DNA of 64,000 bases from positions 3,410,001 to 3,474,000 of the forward strand of contig NZ_CP094357.1 of NCBI RefSeq assembly GCF_014779555.2, given 5' to 3'. The notes beneath the pieces were generated by a model. The model was not told the origin of the DNA. It made no database searches and worked only from the letters and a program-made list of their open reading frames with translations. The number at the start of each line of letters is the position of its first letter. The stretch's first letter is position 1. Source of the stretch: Lysobacter capsici. GTDB taxonomy: Bacteria; Pseudomonadota; Gammaproteobacteria; Xanthomonadales; Xanthomonadaceae. The position numbers were made by a program, and so were the translations under genes. This document shows, one piece after another, positions 60,182 to 64,000 of this stretch.

Positions 60182-60393
60182 CTCTCATCTCCTTGTCTAT
60201 GAGTACGTATCAGTACGCAACGGTGGACTGCGCGGCGAAAACCGCACAGTACCGGCCTTATAGCACCGCGTTTCCGCAAGGGTCTACCTGTCAGAAATAC
60301 GCTTGCCACGACGTGTTGCGACAATGGAAATCTTCGTGCGCATCACAGAAAACCGCTGACGAGGCGACTACTTTTGTCGGCTGTCCGCTCGCC
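60182..60393 (-). promoter_or_regulatory. probable promoter region of the peptide-P450 unit
   Basis: 212 bp between the membrane-protein stop and the peptide start, clearly richer in A and T than its surroundings (for example 60215-60370). CTATAAGG near 60260-60267 and ATAGAC near 60196-60201 could serve as -10 boxes, but no confident -35 pair was found. GTACGTATCAGTAC at 60204-60217 is a near-palindrome that could be an operator. Confidence 0.35.
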
Positions 60394-60801
60394 TCACGCC
60401 GCCTTGAGTTGGCGGCGCAACCCGAAGAACTGCAGCTCGGCGAACACCGCCACCACCGCCGCCTGCGCCAGCACGAAGGTCAGACCCAGCGCGTTCGGCG
60501 CGATCGCCCCCTCGACCAGCACCAACACCGAGCCGGCGACCCAGGCGAGATTCACCCCGATCACCGTCCACGCCAGCGAAGGCGCGATCGGCTTGCGCGT
60601 CGCCACCCAGCCCACGAACAGCATCCAGGCCAGCAGCACCGCGCCGCCGCCGCGCAGCCAGCCCGGATCGATCGCGAGCAAGCGCGACAACGGCGCGGTC
60701 GCGGCGAGCTGCAGCAAGCCGGCGGCGCCGGACACGCCGGCGTCGAGCACCAATGCGCGGCGCAACAAGGTCGAAGCCTGCGATTGGAAGGTAATGGCCA
60801 T
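60394..60801 (-). CDS. small integral membrane protein of unknown function
   Basis: The 135-residue product has four predicted membrane helices (ALVLDAGVSGAAGLLQLA, GAVLLAWMLFVGWVA, AWTVIGVNLAWVAGSVLVLV, LGLTFVLAQAAVVAVFAEL) and short charged loops. ATG at 60799-60801 with AGGAG upstream. It is divergent from the XRE regulator, 132 bp away, so it is the likely target of that regulator. Confidence 0.8.
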   Translation of the reverse strand: MAITFQSQASTLLRRALVLDAGVSGAAGLLQLAATAPLSRLLAIDPGWLRGGGAVLLAWMLFVGWVATRKPIAPSLAWTVIGVNLAWVAGSVLVLVEGAIAPNALGLTFVLAQAAVVAVFAELQFFGLRRQLKAA

Positions 60802-60933
60802 GATCGTTCTCCTGTGGGTGATCGTCGTGATCGTTCGTGTTTGCTTGACGCCATCACACACCCGCGCCCGCGGCCGGTCGATTACGTGCCAGGTAATGCC
60901 AACGCGCACCGCCGCTGGGCTATCGTGGCCGGC

Positions 60934-61770
60934 ATGAACGATCAACGCCCCGTGGGCGAGCTGCTGCGCGATTGGCGCCGCCGCCGCCGTCTGACCCAAT
61001 TCGATCTGGCCGGCCTGGCGCAGATCTCGACCCGCCATGTCAGCTTCATCGAGACCGGCCGTTCGCTGCCGAGCCGGGCGATGCTGCTGCGCCTGGCCGA
61101 CCGCCTCGACGTGCCCTTGCGCGAGCGCAATCAGCTGATGACCGCGGCCGGTCTGGCGCCGATGTATTCCGAACGCAGCCTCGACCATCCGGCCCTGCAC
61201 GAGGCCCATGCCGCGATCGAACTGGTGCTGTACGGGCACGAGCCGCATCCGGCGCTGGCGGTCGACCGGCACTGGAATTTGATCGCGCACAACCGCGCGG
61301 TCGCGCCGCTGCTCGCAGGCCTGCCCGACTTCCTGCTCGCGCGGCCGGCCAACGTACTGCGCGCGAGCCTGCATCCCGAAGGCCTGGCCACGCGCATCGT
61401 CAATCCCGGCGAATGGCGCGCGCACATCCTGCATCGGCTGCGGCATCAGATCGACACCACCGGCGACCCGGTGCTGCAGGCGCTGTACGAGGAACTCGCC
61501 GCCTACCCCGCGCCCGAGGATTACGACGAAACCGAACTGCCGTCGTCACTGCACGTCGCCGTGCCGTTCCGCCTGCGCAGCGAACTGGGCGAACTGGCCT
61601 TCATCAGCACCACCACCGTGTTCGGCACGCCGATGGACGTGACCTTGTCGGAAGTGGCGATCGAATCGTTCTTCCCCGCCGACGCCGCGACCGCGCAGGC
61701 GATGCGCGCGTTCGGCGCCAGCCTGACGCCGGACGATCCGGCGCAAGGCCGCATGCGCGACGGGCACTGA
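60934..61770 (+). CDS. XRE-family transcriptional regulator with MmyB-like ligand domain
   Basis: DNA-binding regulator. The 278-residue product has an N-terminal helix-turn-helix (GELLRDWRRRRRLTQFDLAGLAQISTRHVSFIETGRSLPSRAMLLRLADRLDVP cut here; about 7-62) and a C-terminal MmyB-like domain that is PAS-like and expected to bind a small molecule (VDRHWNLIAHNRAVAPLL, SELGELAFISTTTVFGTPMDVTLSEVAIESFFP). ATG at 60934. A SUKH-like gene follows after 5 bp. Confidence 0.9.
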   Translation: MNDQRPVGELLRDWRRRRRLTQFDLAGLAQISTRHVSFIETGRSLPSRAMLLRLADRLDVPLRERNQLMTAAGLAPMYSERSLDHPALHEAHAAIELVLYGHEPHPALAVDRHWNLIAHNRAVAPLLAGLPDFLLARPANVLRASLHPEGLATRIVNPGEWRAHILHRLRHQIDTTGDPVLQALYEELAAYPAPEDYDETELPSSLHVAVPFRLRSELGELAFISTTTVFGTPMDVTLSEVAIESFFPADAATAQAMRAFGASLTPDDPAQGRMRDGH

Positions 61771-61775
61771 TCGCG

Positions 61776-62240
61776 ATGCACTGGCGGTTCGACCCCGAAA
61801 CCCGCGCCGCGCTGCAGCGTCACGGCTGGCGCGACGATCGCGACGTCGAAGTCGGCGCGATCCAACGCGCCTGGGAGAGCGACGGCTACGACGTGTTCGC
61901 CAGCGGCCTGCGCTTCGCGCGCGCTTTCGCCGGGTTGCGCCTGCGCCATCCGTCGTGGTCCGGCGCCGATACCGATGAGTCCGTCTTCGACCCGATCCTC
62001 GCGGTCGCGCGTTTCGACCGCGCCTGGGCCGGCGAGCGCTACCAGCCGGCGGCGAAGCAGCGCCTGCTGCCGATCGGCCAGGGCTACAGCGCGCATCTGA
62101 CCTATCTGATCGGCGACGACGGCGCGATCTTCGGCGGCTACGACGACAGCCTGCGCCGTTTCGGCGACAGCGTCGAAGATGCGCTCGGGAATATTCTTCT
62201 GCGGCGCAATCAGCGCATCGTCGCGATCGCGCTGGATTGA
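61776..62240 (+). CDS. SUKH-3-like immunity-type protein
   Basis: The 154-residue product resembles SUKH-3 domain proteins: an N-terminal helical part (AIQRAWESDGYDVFASGLRFARAFAGLRLRHP, about 28-59), then the beta-rich pattern QRLLPIGQGYSAHLTYLIGDDGAIFGGYDDSLRRFGDSVEDALGNILL (about 96-143) typical of the family (L-P-I-G, G-x-I-x-G, G-x-S-x-E-A-L). SUKH proteins usually neutralise polymorphic toxins, but no toxin lies next to it. ATG at 61776, 5 bp after the XRE gene. Confidence 0.7.
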   Translation: MHWRFDPETRAALQRHGWRDDRDVEVGAIQRAWESDGYDVFASGLRFARAFAGLRLRHPSWSGADTDESVFDPILAVARFDRAWAGERYQPAAKQRLLPIGQGYSAHLTYLIGDDGAIFGGYDDSLRRFGDSVEDALGNILLRRNQRIVAIALD

Positions 62241-62530
62241 GCAGGGTCTGGCGCGGCGGCGATCGTTCGCGGCGTCGCTGGACGTACGCGACGCGGTACA
62301 TCGCGCCGCCGTGGGCGAGCGCGCATCGCACGATTGCTTCGCGGGCAATCGCTCGACGCGCATCCGATCGGCTCGATCAAGGCGAACGACGGCCGTCGCC
62401 CGCTTCGCCGGCCCCTAGGCAGCAAGCCCTCATCCGCGCGTAGAGCGCGACCACCGAAGCGCTTGCCGAGACCGCGCCGCGCGCTTAACGGCTAAGCTGT
62501 AAACCCGTCATCGCCAAACCGAGGCCGCGC
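62241..62530. other. 290-bp gap, no gene seen
   Basis: Contains the promoter of the FKBP gene by position. No repeat or hairpin of note. Confidence 0.45.
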
Positions 62531-63079
62531 GTGTCCTTCGTTCCTGATCTGTCCGCCGATGCAAACCTGCCGGCCCGCCGTGTGCGCTCGGCGCTGCGCC
62601 GCGGCCTCGCGGCCTTGCCGCTGGCCTTGGCGCTGGCCGCCGCGACCGTGAGCCTGAGCGCCTGCAAGCGTCCGGCCGCGCAAGAAGAGCAAGCCGCCGC
62701 GCCGAAGGTGTTCAGCGGCCGCATCGCCCAGTTCCAGACCATCGACGAACGCCCGGGCACCGGCGCGGTCGCCCAGTCGGGCCAGGAAGTGATCGTGCAG
62801 TACACCGGCTGGTTCTACGACGAAAAGGCCGTGAACAAGCGCGGCAGCAAGTTCGACAGCTCCTACGACCACGGCAAGCCTTTCAGCTTCCTGCTCGGCG
62901 CCGGCCGGGTGATCCGCGGCTGGGACGACGGCGTGGCCGGCATGCGCGTCGGCGGCAAGCGCGTGCTGATGGTCCCGCCGGACATGGCCTACGGCCGCGA
63001 CGGCGCCGGCGGCGGCGTGATCCCGCCCGACGCCTCGCTGGTGTTCGAGGTCGAATTGCTGGGCGTGCAGGCGCATTGA
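62531..63079 (+). CDS. FKBP-type peptidyl-prolyl isomerase, probable lipoprotein
   Basis: Proline isomerase expected in the periplasm or on the outer membrane. The 182-residue product has a long n-region and a lipobox ending LSAC (Cys45), then an FKBP domain of about 115 residues with VIVQYTGWFYD, KFDSSYDHGKPFSFLLGAGRVIRGWDDGVAGMRVGGKR and the end motif IPPDASLVFEVELLGV. The start is GTG at 62531; with no other good start the signal is unusually long (about 44 residues), so a different start cannot be excluded. Confidence 0.88.
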   Translation: MSFVPDLSADANLPARRVRSALRRGLAALPLALALAAATVSLSACKRPAAQEEQAAAPKVFSGRIAQFQTIDERPGTGAVAQSGQEVIVQYTGWFYDEKAVNKRGSKFDSSYDHGKPFSFLLGAGRVIRGWDDGVAGMRVGGKRVLMVPPDMAYGRDGAGGGVIPPDASLVFEVELLGVQAH

Positions 63080-63141
63080 GTCGGCGCACGGGCCCGGCCC
63101 GCTAGCCGGCCAATCGAATCGCCGGATGCGATGTTCGCGAC

Positions 63142-63950
63142 TGTAGGAGCGGCGTAAGCCGCGACCACGACACTTCATCTGCATCGATACCAGCGCCGAA
63201 GGCGTTGTCCCGCGGTCGCGGCTCACGCCGCTCCTACAGGGGGCGGCCCTGAATCACCGCGACCGGGGTGCGAGGTTCGCGACTGTAGGAGCGGCGCAAG
63301 CCGCGACCGCGACACTTCATCTGCATCGATACCCGCGCCGAAGGCCTGATGCCGCGGTCGCGGCTCGCGCCGCTCCTACAGGGGGCGGCCCTGAATCACG
63401 ACGACTGGGCTGCGACGTTCGCGACTGTAGGAGCGGCGTAAGCCGCGACCGCGACACTTCATCGACATCGATACCGGCGCCGAAGGCCTGATGCCGCGGT
63501 CGCGGCTCGCGCCGCTCCTACAGGGGGCGGCCCTGAATCACGGCGACCGGGATGCAACGTTCGCGACTGTAGGAGCGGCGCAAGCCGCGACCACGACACT
63601 TCATCTGCATCGATGCCCGCGCCGAAGGCGTGGTCCCGCGGTCGCGGCTCGCGCCGCTCCTACAGGGGGCGGCCCTGAACCACGGCGACCGGGCTGCGAC
63701 GCTTGCGACTGTAGGAGCGGCGCAAGCCGCGACCGCGACACTTCATCTGCATCGATACCCGCGCCGAAGGCCTGATGACGCGGTCGCGGCTCGCGCCGCT
63801 CCTACAGGGGGCGGCCCTGAATCACGGCGATCCGGATGCAACGTTCGCGACTGTAGGAGCGGCGCAAGCCGCGACCGCGACACTTCATCTGCATCGAGAC
63901 CCGCGCCGAAGGCCTGATGCCGCGGTCGCGGCTCGCGCCGCTCCTGCAGG
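63142..63950. repeat. tandem array of six 142-bp GTAGGAGCGGC palindromic units
   Basis: TGTAGGAGCGGCG(T/C)AAGCCGC begins at 63142, 63284, 63426, 63568, 63710 and 63852: an exact 142-bp period with no length drift. Each unit has the forward arm, a ~50-bp centre (CGACACTTCATCTGCATCGA), the inverted arm (GGTCGCGGCTCGCGCCGCTCCTACA) and a linker GGGGGCGGCCCTGAATCACG. The last inverted arm has a mismatch (CTCCTGCAG). The array reaches the end of the window region and no gene is seen inside it. Confidence 0.95.
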
Positions 63951-64000
63951 GAGCATCCCCAAAGCCAGCGCTCGCGCGACTCGAACCGCCCCAGCACCAA

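Noticed and set aside
60175-61770. A 531-codon plus-strand frame starting at 60175, overlapping the peptide gene
   Set aside because: Its first ~250 codons are low-complexity His/Arg/Gln-rich sequence; the real XRE gene begins at the ATG at 60934 where the helix-turn-helix starts.
63142-63950. Possible CRISPR array (regular repeats with spacers)
   Set aside because: The units are 142 bp, internally palindromic, and the parts between arms are nearly identical from unit to unit, so they are not unique spacers; no cas genes are present.

Overview
The window is a high-GC bacterial chromosome segment. Its gene content, its intergenic palindrome families (GTAGGAGCGGC..., GGGAATCGGGAAT..., CCCTCTCCCG...) and its secreted trypsin-like protease point to a gammaproteobacterium of the Xanthomonadaceae, most likely Lysobacter. 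The genus is inferred from pattern and synteny; no database was searched.

Region 1 (1-8760, minus strand) is the classic translation/transcription cluster tRNA-fMet - rimP - nusA - infB - rbfA - truB - rpsO - pnp (pnp is cut by the window edge). A decayed heme-binding/GlcG-like fragment sits between rbfA and truB. Region 2 (9354-26235, minus) is the full 14-gene NADH:quinone oxidoreductase operon nuoA-N, preceded by tRNA-Leu(GAG), secG and tpiA. The order secG - tRNA-Leu(GAG) - ... - tRNA-fMet - rimP - nusA matches the enterobacterial arrangement with nuo inserted in the middle. Region 3 (26426-32925) is mixed: a family-6 uracil/deoxyinosine glycosylase, a secreted S1-type serine protease, two 2-oxoglutarate/Fe(II)-type proteins, and a YejM-like inner-membrane sulfatase-fold protein.

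Region 4 (33267-47755, minus) is housekeeping metabolism: prmB, aroC, a 2-hydroxyacid dehydrogenase, asd, fimV, truA, trpF, trpB, trpA, accD and glmM. Many starts are coupled to the previous stop (TTGA, ATGTCTGA). Several gaps are filled by palindromic repeats, including a 187-bp tandem array between trpF and trpB. Region 5 (48088-58695) holds sco1, psd, a lipoprotein of unknown function, an MHYT-GGDEF-EAL c-di-GMP protein, a YhhN protein, a lytic transglycosylase with LysM, a HerA-like ATPase (YjgR), an NlpE-like lipoprotein and greB.

Region 6 (58748-64000) is the accessory part. Its highlight is a minus-strand pair: a 32-codon gene with a strong ribosome binding site and an aromatic-every-third-residue C-terminus (W23, W26, W29, F32), followed 114 bp later by a cytochrome P450. 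This looks like a minimal P450-modified ribosomal peptide (RiPP) cluster. Next to it are a divergent membrane protein/XRE regulator pair, a lone SUKH-like immunity protein, an FKBP-type lipoprotein, and a six-unit array of 142-bp palindromic repeats running to the window end.
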